DNA of 64,000 nt, from the NCBI GenBank assembly GCA_017415995.1, contig JAFQDN010000002.1, positions 1 through 64,000 of the forward strand, given 5' to 3'. Below, piece after piece: positions 47,704 to 57,142 of this stretch. Below the pieces are notes generated by a model. That model was not told where the DNA came from, made no database searches, and saw nothing but the letters and a program-made list of their open reading frames with translations. The stretch comes from Akkermansia sp. Lineage in GTDB: Bacteria > Verrucomicrobiota > Verrucomicrobiia > Verrucomicrobiales > Akkermansiaceae. The stretch's first letter is position 1, and each line of letters starts with the position of its first letter. Position numbers and translations under genes: made by a program.

Positions 47704-49937
47704 GCGTCAATGTCCAGCGTGATGGTAATGTCTTTACCGCCGTTGAGTTGAGCCAGTTCCCGCGAGACTGCATCTGCTATGCTGCGGGCATTCGGTGCTT
47801 TGAGCGTGCACTGGAAGCGGAATTGTCCGTATGCTTTTGCAATGGGGGCAGGCATGGGATCACTGATGCTGATGGACGGTGGCAGCGTTTTGCAAAGTTT
47901 TTTGTGTAGCGTTTCGATGGAAAATAGGGCGAGCTCTTCCATCGTAGAACGCACGGTCAGTACTGCCAGTCTGGAGAATGGCGGGAAGTCCAGTGCCCGC
48001 CTGAGTTCCAATTCGCTTTCTGCAAAGCCATCCGTATCATGCCGACGCGCATATTGAATGGCCGCTGCGTGCGGGGTGTATGTTTGTACGATAACCTCAC
48101 CATCAATGTCTCCGCGTCCCGCTCGCCCTGCCACTTGGGTGAGAAGCTGGAAGGTGCGTTCCGCTGCGCGCGGATCCGGCATGCTTAACCCAATGTCTGC
48201 ATTCAGTACACCGACCAATGTGACGCCGGGAAAGTCTAATCCCTTGGATATCATTTGCGTGCCAAGCAGAATGTCTATCTTTCTGGCTCGGAAATCCGCC
48301 AGAATATCACGCAGAGCGTTCTTCCTGGCGGTTACGTCTGCATCCACGCGCTGGATTCGAGCGCGGCAGAAACATTGCCGCAGCATGCGCTCCACTTTCT
48401 GTGTGCCATAGCCCTCCAGCAGGATGTTGGCGGAGTTGCACTCCGGACAGCGCCGGGGCGGGGCTGCCCGGAATCCGCATATATGGCAGATGAGCCGGTT
48501 TTCCGTGGCATGAAATGTCAGCGGTAGGGAACAGTGCTCACAACTCACAATGTGTCCGCAATCCGGGCATTGTAGGGAGCGTGCGAATCCTCTTCGGTTC
48601 AGCAGTAAAATAGTTTGTTCTCCCTTGCTCAAGCGGTCTTCTATTGCCATGCGCAGACGCTCGGACAGGATGCCCATGTAACGCTTATCCTTAGCTTCGG
48701 TACGCATATCCAGCACGCGGGTGAGCGGTAGTCTTTGTCCATCCGCGCGTTTATCCATACGCAGCATGCTGTATTTTCCGTTTTGCACGTTGTAAATGGA
48801 CTCCAGGGAGGGAGTGGCTGAGCCCAGTACAATGGTGGCGCCCTCTAATTTTGCTCGTAAAACGGCCAAATCCCGTCCATGGTAACGCGGTGAGTTTTCT
48901 TGTTTGTAGGAGGAGTCATGCTCTTCATCCACGATGATGAGTCCGAGATTTTTTACCGGGGCAAAAAGGGCGGAACGTGGGCCTATGGCAATCCCGGCTT
49001 CTCCTCGGTGAATGGAATGCCACTCGTCAAAGCGTTCTCCATCGCTCATGGCACTGTGCAAAATGGCCACTTTTGTGTTAGTTTGCGCAAACCTGCTTTT
49101 GAATCTGGCCATTGTTTGCGGAGTGAGAGAGATTTCCGGTACAAGGATAAGAACACCCTTGCCGGACTCTAAAACATGTGCTGCCGCCTGCAAATATACT
49201 TCCGTTTTTCCTGACCCGGTGACGCCTTGAAGCAACAGAGGCTTAGCGTCGTTTTCTTCGTATGCTTTTGTGATAGCTTGGAGGGCTGCGGCCTGTTCCT
49301 CATTCAGTGCCAGCGGTAAGGTTGGCGCAAACTGTTCATTTGCAGCGGGATCTCGGTGTATGGCCTCTTCTTCTATGCGAATATAGCCTCGTTTTTCCAA
49401 GGCGCGGCAGGGAGCCAAAGCCGCGCTGCCTCCCAAATCCGCCAGTGCTTCTTTTTTTTGTTCTCCTTGGTGAAGGTAGCGTAAGATGGCTGCCTGCCGA
49501 GGCGCTTTGGCGTTAATTTTGTTCAGTTCATCATCGTCCGGCCATTTCAATAACACGGCAACCTTGCGTTTTTTTTCATCATGCCGTTCACGTCTGACGG
49601 GTTCCGGCACAATGCAACGTATCATTTGTTCCACCGGAACAGCGTAGTAACGTGCTGCCCATTCAGCCAAGTCCATCAGTTGCGGGCTGACTGCCGGGGT
49701 ATCGTCGATGAGGCGAAGCAGCGGCTTGAGTGCATTGTTCCATTCTCCCGCCGAACGGGATATGCTGATAACCGTACCGGTAGTACTGCGATTGCGCAGG
49801 GGAACTTCCACTCTGCACCCGCGGGCGACACCTCTCACCGCATCGGGGATGGCATAGTCCAGTACCATGTCATTGAACCCGTCCAGCAGAACTTTCGCTG
49901 AGCTCCGTTCCTCGGAATCCTGAAACAAGCTTTGCAT
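47688..49937 (-). CDS. priA: primosomal replication-restart helicase PriA
   Basis: 749 residues, the usual PriA size. The N-terminal 3'-DNA-binding domain starts near MVLDYAIPDAVRGVARGCRV. Helicase motifs are LLQGVTGSGKTEVYLQAA (Walker A), IVDEEHDSSYKQ (DEEH box), GSATPSLESIYN, TQMISKGLDFPGVTLVG and QVAGRAGRGDIDGEV. The PriA zinc-binding insert is complete: CPDCGHIVSCEHC, CHICG and CPEC. It starts 7 nt after khpA and is translated with it. The gene overlaps the end of the kinase gene on the other strand by 16 nt. Confidence 0.97.
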   Translation of the reverse strand: MQSLFQDSEERSSAKVLLDGFNDMVLDYAIPDAVRGVARGCRVEVPLRNRSTTGTVISISRSAGEWNNALKPLLRLIDDTPAVSPQLMDLAEWAARYYAVPVEQMIRCIVPEPVRRERHDEKKRKVAVLLKWPDDDELNKINAKAPRQAAILRYLHQGEQKKEALADLGGSAALAPCRALEKRGYIRIEEEAIHRDPAANEQFAPTLPLALNEEQAAALQAITKAYEENDAKPLLLQGVTGSGKTEVYLQAAAHVLESGKGVLILVPEISLTPQTMARFKSRFAQTNTKVAILHSAMSDGERFDEWHSIHRGEAGIAIGPRSALFAPVKNLGLIIVDEEHDSSYKQENSPRYHGRDLAVLRAKLEGATIVLGSATPSLESIYNVQNGKYSMLRMDKRADGQRLPLTRVLDMRTEAKDKRYMGILSERLRMAIEDRLSKGEQTILLLNRRGFARSLQCPDCGHIVSCEHCSLPLTFHATENRLICHICGFRAAPPRRCPECNSANILLEGYGTQKVERMLRQCFCRARIQRVDADVTARKNALRDILADFRARKIDILLGTQMISKGLDFPGVTLVGVLNADIGLSMPDPRAAERTFQLLTQVAGRAGRGDIDGEVIVQTYTPHAAAIQYARRHDTDGFAESELELRRALDFPPFSRLAVLTVRSTMEELALFSIETLHKKLCKTLPPSISISDPMPAPIAKAYGQFRFQCTLKAPNARSIADAVSRELAQLNGGKDITITLDIDAYSFM

Positions 49938-49944
49938 GGCGGCC

Positions 49945-50235
49945 TTATGCCACGGGGGCTTCTTCTTCCAGCTCTTCGAGGGAAAGAATATGCACCACTA
50001 CTTTGATGCCGGATTTCTCGCCTGCTGATTTTGCAAGTGAGCGGATGGCTGAGGCCGTCATGCCGTTTCTGCCGATGACTCTCGCCACGTCCGTCTGCTC
50101 TAACACCAAGCGGAATCTGACCAAATCCCCGGATTCGGAGTGAGCCACGCGCAGCTGTGCCATTTCCGGATGCTGAATAAGCGGCGTGACAACGGTCATG
50201 AGGTACTGGCTGATGTTTTGGACAAGCTGTTGCAT
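49945..50235 (-). CDS. khpA: KhpA-type KH-domain RNA-binding protein
   Basis: A 96-residue protein with one KH domain: VARVIGRNGMTASAIRSLAK is the GxxG loop and helix that grip single-stranded RNA. The C-terminus is acidic (EELEEEAP). In other bacteria KhpA pairs with KhpB/Jag and affects cell division or small-RNA stability; a KhpB homologue is encoded 7 kb away at 57139-57615. It has a promoter with a perfect TTGACA and is followed by priA with a 7-nt gap. Confidence 0.9.
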   Translation of the reverse strand: MQQLVQNISQYLMTVVTPLIQHPEMAQLRVAHSESGDLVRFRLVLEQTDVARVIGRNGMTASAIRSLAKSAGEKSGIKVVVHILSLEELEEEAPVA

Positions 50236-50259
50236 AATGGTGATTATCGTCTGAGCTTC

Positions 50260-50288
50260 ATATTAAAAGAAACGTGGCGCGGTGTCAA
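50260..50288 (-). promoter_or_regulatory. promoter of khpA-priA
   Basis: Minus strand: perfect TTGACA, 17-nt spacer, TAATAT (4 of 6). The leader would be about 18 nt. Confidence 0.6.
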
Positions 50289-50309
50289 GCTTTCTCTTTG
50301 ATGTGAGGC

Positions 50310-51350
50310 TTACAGAGGTTGCTGTTGGGTGATGCAGTGAATAGCGCCACCCTCAATAACGAGTCTGCGGGCATCAACACCGATGACTTGCTTGCCCGGG
50401 AAGCATTCTCGCAGAATGCCTAAGGCTCGGTCATCCTCTCGTTCCTGGCAGAATATGGGGACAATGACGGCTCCGTTACAGATGAGGAAATTGGCGTAGC
50501 TTGCCGGCAACTGCTCTAAGCGCCAGTCATGGGCAACAAGTGGTTTCGGCATGGGCAGGGGAACGATTTCCACATTGTGCCCGGAGGGGGTACGCAAATC
50601 CTGTAGGCGCTCGTTGTTTTCTGCCAATTGGCGGTAATGCGGGGAGTGTGTGTCCGTTTCCACAATGGAAACCACCGCTTCATGGTTCACAAAGCGTACC
50701 ATATCATCAATGTGCCCGTCTGTATCATCTCCTTCAATGCCGCTACCCAGCCAGAAGACTTGTTCAGTACCCATCATGCGGTGCAGTTCTGCTTCAATTT
50801 CCGCTTTGGTGATGCCGGGGTTTCTGTTGGGGTTCAGCAGAACTGCCTCAGTGGTAATGATGAGCCCTTCTCCATTACCCTCAATAGCGCCGCCTTCCAA
50901 GATTATATTGCTGCATTGGCGTGGCAGTTGCAGAGTGTCTGCCATGCGTTGGGGAATTTCGTTATCAAGATTCCAAGGCGCAAACTTCCCGCCCCAAGCG
51001 TTGAAGGTCCAATCCGCTATTTGCAAGGAGCCGTCAGAACGGCGTACAAAGATGCCACCGTGGTCCCGGCACCATACGTCATCAGTGGGGTGGTTGTAGA
51101 GTGCAAAGTTTTGTACGCCTTTGGCTTGCAGAAGTGTACGGATGCTGCCGTGCAGCGCGGACGCTGCGTTGATGCGCACCTGGGCATGAGGAGCTATGAC
51201 CGCCGCTAATTGGGCATAGTGTTCCGTCAGCTCATTCAACCCACCTTGCCACAGGTCTTCGCGGTGTGGCCATGAGAGCCAGACAGCCTCTTGTTGTTCC
51301 CACTCGGCCGGCCACCTCAAATCTTTCCCGTACATGATGTTTTTTTTCAT
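50310..51350 (-). CDS. aguA: agmatine deiminase
   Basis: A 346-residue guanidino-group hydrolase converting agmatine to N-carbamoylputrescine and ammonia, on the route from arginine to putrescine. WLSWPHREDLW and DVWCRDHGGIFV are substrate-loop residues, IILEGGAIEGNGEG holds the first acidic pair, GDDTDGHIDD carries the catalytic histidine, and RRLVIEGGAIHCITQQQP ends with the nucleophile cysteine near residue 338. No carbamoylputrescine amidase (aguB) follows, so that step must be encoded elsewhere. It is 4 nt downstream of the Minf_1886-like gene and shares its promoter. Confidence 0.92.
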   Translation of the reverse strand: MKKNIMYGKDLRWPAEWEQQEAVWLSWPHREDLWQGGLNELTEHYAQLAAVIAPHAQVRINAASALHGSIRTLLQAKGVQNFALYNHPTDDVWCRDHGGIFVRRSDGSLQIADWTFNAWGGKFAPWNLDNEIPQRMADTLQLPRQCSNIILEGGAIEGNGEGLIITTEAVLLNPNRNPGITKAEIEAELHRMMGTEQVFWLGSGIEGDDTDGHIDDMVRFVNHEAVVSIVETDTHSPHYRQLAENNERLQDLRTPSGHNVEIVPLPMPKPLVAHDWRLEQLPASYANFLICNGAVIVPIFCQEREDDRALGILRECFPGKQVIGVDARRLVIEGGAIHCITQQQPL

Positions 51351-51354
51351 GGCT

Positions 51355-51738
51355 TTATTCTTCCGTTTCTATAATATAGGGGGCTGTCAGTATTTTTTCC
51401 AAAGGTGGCAGTACATCAAAGTCCTCTTTTTTATCACCTTTTTGCTTGCCGAAAATACCTACTTCAATCAAATTGAAGACAATCTCTCCGAAATCTTTTC
51501 CCGAACGTATGCCCCAGAACTCTAAAACATTGGCTGCCAAGGGACCGTATTCTTCCAAGGCGTAGGAACATGCGCCCAAATAAAGTTGCTCCGCCGTCAG
51601 GTGAATATTCTTTTCTCCTTTGCAGTAGTGTTCCGCTGCATGTTCCAGTCCTATGCGCAAAAACTCGTAAGCTTCCGCTGTGTATTGCGGGGCTCGCTCG
51701 GTCAGTTGTCGGATGGCGTCTTCAAAGCTGTTTTGCAT
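51355..51738 (-). CDS. Minf_1886-family protein
   Basis: A 127-residue protein matching a small family conserved mainly in Verrucomicrobia, Planctomycetes and relatives: the stretch YTAEAYEFLRIGLEHA, the LTAEQLYLGACSYALEEYGPLA core and the end region GEIVFNLIEVGIF look like its conserved block. The function of the family is unknown. No signal peptide or catalytic motif is visible. Here it is coupled to aguA (4-nt gap). The promoter -10 box ends 6 nt before the ATG, predicting a leaderless message. Confidence 0.75.
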   Translation of the reverse strand: MQNSFEDAIRQLTERAPQYTAEAYEFLRIGLEHAAEHYCKGEKNIHLTAEQLYLGACSYALEEYGPLAANVLEFWGIRSGKDFGEIVFNLIEVGIFGKQKGDKKEDFDVLPPLEKILTAPYIIETEE

Positions 51739-51744
51739 GGCGTT

Positions 51745-51773
51745 ATGCTATCATGTCAGTATGCTTGCTGCAA
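51745..51773 (-). promoter_or_regulatory. promoter of the Minf_1886-aguA pair
   Basis: Minus strand: TTGCAG, 17-nt spacer, TAGCAT (4 of 6), ending 6 nt before the ATG. It lies just downstream of the hrpB stop codon. Confidence 0.45.
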
Positions 51774-51801
51774 CTCAAAAGCGTGTAATAAAACGTAAAA
51801 C

Positions 51802-54333
51802 TCAGGCATCGGGGGCAGTGGGAGGCCAGTTGTGTTTCGGGTATCTGCCTGCCAAATCCTTTTTCATCTGTGGGTATCCGTTTTTCCAGAATGAGCGCAG
51901 GTCGGAGGTTACTTGGTAGGGGCGTTGGTTGGGCGCCAGTATCTCCACCGTGCATGTGACTCGTCCGTCCGCGATGGTTGGGGTTTCCGGCACGCCGAAG
52001 AGGTGCTGGCATTTGAGGGCAAATACCGGTGTGCCGTCTTCTCGGTACAGTAGTTTTACCTCTCGTCCGTTCGCTAATTTGATGGCTTTTGGGGTGTATT
52101 TATTGAGGCATTCTTTTTGCCAGCCGGATAGCCATTCGCCGAGGATTGGCAGAACGGGGCGCGTTGCGACTTCTTTGTAGCTTACGGCTCCCTCACACAG
52201 CATGGTGATGGCCACCGTTTTGTCCTCATCCGTAAAATCCGGTATTTCCAGCTCCGGCATAGCTTGGCGCAAGCATTTCAGACGGTTAATCCATTGCAGT
52301 ACGTGGCCGTCCCATCCTTCTAACCGTAACTCACCACGCGCAATGCGATCCGCTAATATGGGGGCTGCTTTTTCCGGGGCTGCATCTCCGATTTCTTTTT
52401 CTGATAACACTAAATCACGGTATAAAACGCGGTGTATGTTAAGCACGCGTTTCCGAGTGGCATCGTACATCGGGATGTCGTCTTCGTGGGTTTTCAAAAA
52501 GTCGCTGCTGAGCAGGGTGCAGCGAGCTAAGCGGGTTTCAACTCCTTTACCTCCTATTTCCGTTATTTCCGCAGCCAAAATCAGTTCCGCATGGGGAGAT
52601 TTTGCTACGCCATCCGTTAATTTTCCGCTACGGCGTTGCGTGAGTCTGGCCGTTTGCGTGGCAGCGCTATTTCGCGCAGCAATGTTGGCGGGGTAGGCAA
52701 GGAGGAGCGCTTGGATGATTCCTTGGCGGTGCTTCACAAAGTCCGGCGTGGCGGCGTTTTGGGTAAATTGGCGGTAGGCGTGTAAAACCTCGCGCGCTGC
52801 GCGGGCCATAATGCCGTAGCGAGAACATGCCGTAGCATCGTAACGCAGGTTGTGTGCCATTTCGGCTGCTCTCCATTCTGCCTGAAAATCAGAGAAATCA
52901 TCATCATGTCTCAGGCTTTCGGCTAATCCGCTGCTCATGGCAATGTTTTCCCCTTGAATGAGTGCTGCAATCGCGGCCATTTCCGCTGCGCAGCCGGAGT
53001 CATCTCCCGCCACCAGCATACGTGATTGTACGGGAGCCAAGGGGTAGCGCATCATTCTTCTTCCTATGTCGGAGAGAGCGCCGTATTCATCTACTGCGCC
53101 GAGCTCTTGCAGTAATTCCCACGCGCGCCGGGTTTCTGCCTCGTGCGGTGCATCCGGCCAGTGAAATTGCCTGATGCCGTCCAATCCCTTGGTACCCCAA
53201 GCCAGTAGGTTGAGAAACGCCATGGAGATATCCGCTCTGTGAACCTCCGGAGCCGGGAAGGGGGGTCTGCGGCGTTGCTCTGCTTCACTCCACAGGCGTA
53301 TGCAGCGTCCGGGGCCCAGACGCCCGGCACGCCCTGCGCGCTGCTCTGCCTGGGCTTGAGAGATTGGGACAACGTGAAGCGTGGAAATACCGCGTAGCGG
53401 GTCCCATTTTGATTCTCGGGCGGTTCCGCAGTCAACTACGGAGCTCACGCCTTCAATGGTGAGCGAGGTTTCTGCGATGTTGGTGGAGACAATAATACGC
53501 GGGATGTTTCCTTTCTCCACGGCCGCAGCTTGAGCTTCCGGCGAGAGCTGTCCGTGCAGCGCATATACCTCTCTGCCTTTAGTTGCAGTTGAGTTTTCCA
53601 GAATTTCCACCGTACGGCGTATTTCATAGACACCGGGCAAAAACACGAGAATATCCCCGCTATCCGGATGCTCCATCAGTTTGCGAACAGCTACCGCGCA
53701 TTGTTCCCATACGGGGGGGGCTTGCACATACCCTCGCTTATCCCTTACGGGCACGGGTGCTTGGTATGTTACCTCCACCGGGTATAATCTGCCTTCTGCC
53801 CTCAGTACGGTAGCTTGCGGAAGGTAGTGTTGCAGCTTATCGAGTTCCAGAGTTGCAGACATGACAAAAACGCCGATGTCCTTGCGCGCGTCTCGCTGAA
53901 GCTCCAAAACTTTGGCTAAACATAAATCCCCGGATAATCTTCGCTCATGCACCTCATCGAAGACGACAGCACTCACCCCCTCCAGCTCGGGGTTTTCTAT
54001 CAGCTTTCGCTCCAGAATTCCATCCGTAACATACAGAATGCGGGTATTATGGCTTTTTCGTGAGTCAAAACGAACCGTGTAGCCCACTTCCTGTCCGAGA
54101 GCGCACGGATATTGTTTTGCTACATATCCGGCAAGTAATCTTGCTGCAAGCCTACGTGGCTGTACAACGATGATGCACCCCTTATCCGCTACCCCTGCAT
54201 CTGCCAGCATGCGCGGTACTCGTGTGGATTTGCCACTGCCGGTAGGTGCACTGAGCAGTACACAGAATCCCGGGGTGCTTACAGCTTGCTCTATGTCTGA
54301 GCGTATGGCGTCTATCGGTAGCGTCAGTTGCAT
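51802..54333 (-). CDS. hrpB: ATP-dependent helicase HrpB
   Basis: An 843-residue DEAH-box helicase. LLSAPTGSGKSTRVPRML is Walker A (about residue 30), VVFDEVHERRLSGDL the DEVH box, FVMSATLELDKL motif III, IIVSTNIAETSLTIEGV and AEQRAGRAGRLGPGRC motifs V and VI. The C-terminal HrpB-specific domain follows (LPILGEWLSGWQKECLNKY and so on). The frame runs to 54414, but MQLTLPIDAIRSDIEQAV is the family start; with it the gene overlaps the end of the alpha-galactosidase gene by 10 nt. HrpB is found widely, and its cellular role is poorly known. It ends a five-gene run. Confidence 0.93.
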   Translation of the reverse strand: MQLTLPIDAIRSDIEQAVSTPGFCVLLSAPTGSGKSTRVPRMLADAGVADKGCIIVVQPRRLAARLLAGYVAKQYPCALGQEVGYTVRFDSRKSHNTRILYVTDGILERKLIENPELEGVSAVVFDEVHERRLSGDLCLAKVLELQRDARKDIGVFVMSATLELDKLQHYLPQATVLRAEGRLYPVEVTYQAPVPVRDKRGYVQAPPVWEQCAVAVRKLMEHPDSGDILVFLPGVYEIRRTVEILENSTATKGREVYALHGQLSPEAQAAAVEKGNIPRIIVSTNIAETSLTIEGVSSVVDCGTARESKWDPLRGISTLHVVPISQAQAEQRAGRAGRLGPGRCIRLWSEAEQRRRPPFPAPEVHRADISMAFLNLLAWGTKGLDGIRQFHWPDAPHEAETRRAWELLQELGAVDEYGALSDIGRRMMRYPLAPVQSRMLVAGDDSGCAAEMAAIAALIQGENIAMSSGLAESLRHDDDFSDFQAEWRAAEMAHNLRYDATACSRYGIMARAAREVLHAYRQFTQNAATPDFVKHRQGIIQALLLAYPANIAARNSAATQTARLTQRRSGKLTDGVAKSPHAELILAAEITEIGGKGVETRLARCTLLSSDFLKTHEDDIPMYDATRKRVLNIHRVLYRDLVLSEKEIGDAAPEKAAPILADRIARGELRLEGWDGHVLQWINRLKCLRQAMPELEIPDFTDEDKTVAITMLCEGAVSYKEVATRPVLPILGEWLSGWQKECLNKYTPKAIKLANGREVKLLYREDGTPVFALKCQHLFGVPETPTIADGRVTCTVEILAPNQRPYQVTSDLRSFWKNGYPQMKKDLAGRYPKHNWPPTAPDA

Positions 54334-56366
54334 GGCGTAAAGAGGATGACGGCTGACTGCATGGGGCGGTTCCAGTGTAGGCGTAAGCCGGTTTGCATGA
54401 GCTCCCGCCCCCAAACGTTCGTTGCGTTTGCCGGGCAGTGGTAGCCCTCCTCATTCGGCATGAGCTCCGTAATTTTGTAGCAGGTGTCGGGGGTAAGCCC
54501 GCGTACGGGTATTGTCGTGTATTGGTCCGTAAAGGCACGTTCCGTGGTGTAGGCCAGTATCAAAGCTTGCTCGCCGTTTGTGTACAGCAGGGCGCAATCT
54601 CGGTTTTCATACGGGCTGACCAAGCGGTATAAATCTCCGGTTTGCACAATGTTGCGCAGCTCTTTTGCCGTGTTGAGTCTGTTGCGTATCTCGGATGTTT
54701 CTTCGGGAGTGAGTGTTCGAGGGTCCAGCTCGAAGCCGATTCTGCCCCCCAAGGCTACATCAAAGCGGAATTTGAGTGAGGTTTTGCGTCCGGTGTACAG
54801 GTTGGGACTTGCCGTAACATGTGCGCCTATGGCATTGGCCGGGAACAAGTGTGAAGCACTCCACTGCATGCGCAGGCGGTCAAATGCGTCTGTGTTGTCG
54901 CTCAGCCAAAACTCCTCATGAAAACGTGCTGCTCCCAAGTCCATTCTGCCACCTCCGGCAGAGCAGCACTGGAATACAACGTGCGGATGCCTCTTGCGCA
55001 ACTCGGCCATGATGCGGTAGTAAGCGCAGATGTAGTCAAAATATATGTTGGGGTGCGGCGCATCCGTCATCATACGGTTGCAGTCCCATTTTATATAGCT
55101 GATTCCGGGATTGCTGCTTAATAAGTTGCTGATGGTTTGCAGTATATGTGCCTCTACCTCCGGTTGTGCCACATTCAGCACAAGTTGGTGTCTTTGCTCT
55201 GTCGGGCGAATCCCCGGCAGACTCAGCGCCCAATCCGGGTGAGCCCTGTACAAGTCACTGTCCGGGCATACCATTTCCGGTTCCACCCAAAGCCCGAATT
55301 TAAGCCCTTTTTGCGCAGCATCCATTGCGGGCGCCGTAAGCCCGTTCGGTAATTTGTCGGTATCAGGGTACCAGTCTCCCAAAGAGGAAGTGTCATCTTT
55401 GCGCTTCCCGAACCATCCATCATCCAGCACGAACATTTCTATGCCCATTTCTGCCGTTTTGCTCATCATGGCTCGCAAGGTGGGTTCGCTCACGTTAAAG
55501 TGTACGCCCTCCCAGCTGTTCAGAAGGCAGGAGCGGGGGGCGCCACCGTTGGGAATGACGCAGCGCCGCAAGTACCGGTGCAGGCGTCGTGTGGCATCAC
55601 CCTTACCGTTCAGCCCGGTGGTGATGATGGATTCCGGCAATTCCATGCTTTGCCCGGCTTTCACGGTGTACGGTGCTTGTGCAAAATTGTGCCCCAATCC
55701 CAAGAATCCGCGGCCATGGGCGTTGTGCGTGAAAGCCAGTGTGTAGTTACCGCTCCAAGCTAGGGCTGCCAGCAGACAGTGCCCGTGTTCTTCATTGGCG
55801 GGCGTGTTTTCGGAAATGAGGATAGCGGGCATCCCCTCTTGTGCAGCTTTGATGCCGGTGCAGCAGTCCGCGCTGAGGGTGTTACCCCGTTTTACCTCCT
55901 CTTCCTGCAGACCGTGTTCTCCTGCCCATACCCCACGAAAGGTTGTTACAAAGTAGCGTTCCGCATCTTGGCGGAGGGTGGCGGAGTACCCCCGTATCAG
56001 CTGTATGGAGCCGTGCTCTCCGTTACGAATGCTGACTTGTTGCGTAAGGATTCCCTCCTTATGCAGCTGTACGCGTAGCGTCAGCTCAATGTATTCATGT
56101 CCGGGGTCTTGCAGTTTCAATACCAAGCCGTCTCCGTCTGTCTCGTAACTCTTGAGCTGCGGGTTAAACCCCATGCTCCCGTCCTCAAAAAGCAGTTGCA
56201 GTGCGTACTCCCCGGATAAATGTTGTGCGGGGTAGCCTATTCGGGCTTGATAATCCGTGCGGTAAATGCTGCAAATGATGCCGTGTTCTCGGTGCCGGGC
56301 GCGGATGATGCCATCATCCCACTCTATGTTCCCGAATGTATATTCAATACGGGGCTGCGTGTTCAT
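54324..56366 (-). CDS. alpha-galactosidase (GH36)
   Basis: A 680-residue enzyme hydrolysing terminal alpha-galactose, as in raffinose-type sugars or blood-group B-type glycans. The N-terminal beta-supersandwich is followed by a (beta/alpha)8 barrel with MFVLDDGWFGKRKDDTSSLGDW (about residues 325-346), FGLWVEPEMV, the nucleophile Asp near 427 in YIKWDCNRMM, CCSAGGGRMDLG, and the acid/base Asp near 488 in WLSDNTDAFDR. There is no signal peptide, so it should work in the cytoplasm or on imported oligosaccharides, unlike the exported fucosidase at 18267. It is embedded in a run with unrelated genes (jag upstream, hrpB downstream). Confidence 0.93.
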   Translation of the reverse strand: MNTQPRIEYTFGNIEWDDGIIRARHREHGIICSIYRTDYQARIGYPAQHLSGEYALQLLFEDGSMGFNPQLKSYETDGDGLVLKLQDPGHEYIELTLRVQLHKEGILTQQVSIRNGEHGSIQLIRGYSATLRQDAERYFVTTFRGVWAGEHGLQEEEVKRGNTLSADCCTGIKAAQEGMPAILISENTPANEEHGHCLLAALAWSGNYTLAFTHNAHGRGFLGLGHNFAQAPYTVKAGQSMELPESIITTGLNGKGDATRRLHRYLRRCVIPNGGAPRSCLLNSWEGVHFNVSEPTLRAMMSKTAEMGIEMFVLDDGWFGKRKDDTSSLGDWYPDTDKLPNGLTAPAMDAAQKGLKFGLWVEPEMVCPDSDLYRAHPDWALSLPGIRPTEQRHQLVLNVAQPEVEAHILQTISNLLSSNPGISYIKWDCNRMMTDAPHPNIYFDYICAYYRIMAELRKRHPHVVFQCCSAGGGRMDLGAARFHEEFWLSDNTDAFDRLRMQWSASHLFPANAIGAHVTASPNLYTGRKTSLKFRFDVALGGRIGFELDPRTLTPEETSEIRNRLNTAKELRNIVQTGDLYRLVSPYENRDCALLYTNGEQALILAYTTERAFTDQYTTIPVRGLTPDTCYKITELMPNEEGYHCPANATNVWGRELMQTGLRLHWNRPMQSAVILFTPCN

Positions 56367-56398
56367 ATTTCAGTGGTAAAAAGGAGGGGGCCGGAGGC

Positions 56399-57142
56399 TT
56401 ATTCGTACTTGCGGGCTTCGCGTCGGGCTTTGCGCAGTCGTTCTCTCTCCGTGAAGGCCTGCTTGCCGAGCTTGGTTTCGCGGTTTACATCCCGCGCTGC
56501 CTCCAGTGCTGCAATTGCTTCCAGCAATTTTGCTTCCGTGTAGGGAGTGTGCGCCCCGGTGTAGCCCCGCTTGTATTGCAACATGAGGGCAGGGTACAAA
56601 CAGCGGTAGCCGATGAACTGTTTGTGCTCCTCCTGTGCTGCCGGGTGTTGCAACAAATCACGGCATTCGCGGATAATGGTTTCCAACTGCTCGTCATTCG
56701 GTTCTTGCTTGCCTCCCAAGTAGGCGCAAACAAGAAAGATGCGTGCTTTCAAATCGCGTTTTTGCTCAGTCTGTTTGCGCTCTTGAGCCGAGGCATGCAC
56801 CTGTGCTGCCTGTATGCTTTCCCGGCTGACAGCATTGAGGGGCAACACTGCATAGGGTCCCTCTTTGTCCGCCACTGCCAAGCTGGGCAGATGCGTGACT
56901 CCGGAGTACAAAGCCTGCGCCTGCTTTTGTGCATCCTCCGCAGTGTGGCATTCTGCCGGCACTGTGCAGATGCTCAGAACACTATCCTTCGGTAGGTGTT
57001 TTCTGACGCCGGCTGCCACCTGTTCGGCATCAGCTCCTTCTGCTACATACAGGGTATATTCCGTTTGTTGCTGAGACAAAGCCGCTGCTGCTCCGGTGAG
57101 CAGCAGCGTGCATACTGTAAGGGGAGTGCTTATCTGCCTCAT
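56399..57142 (-). CDS. hypothetical exported protein
   Basis: A 247-residue protein with a signal peptide (MRQISTPLTVCTLLLTGAAAALS). The N-terminal half looks like a small alpha/beta domain (LPSLAVADKEGPYAVLPL), the middle has a charged helix (QERKQTEQKRDLKARIF), and the C-terminus is very basic (RERLRKARREARKYE). No family is recognised. Its start overlaps the stop of jag (ATGA), and galactosidase follows 32 nt later. It has no paralogue in the window. Confidence 0.7.
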   Translation of the reverse strand: MRQISTPLTVCTLLLTGAAAALSQQQTEYTLYVAEGADAEQVAAGVRKHLPKDSVLSICTVPAECHTAEDAQKQAQALYSGVTHLPSLAVADKEGPYAVLPLNAVSRESIQAAQVHASAQERKQTEQKRDLKARIFLVCAYLGGKQEPNDEQLETIIRECRDLLQHPAAQEEHKQFIGYRCLYPALMLQYKRGYTGAHTPYTEAKLLEAIAALEAARDVNRETKLGKQAFTERERLRKARREARKYE

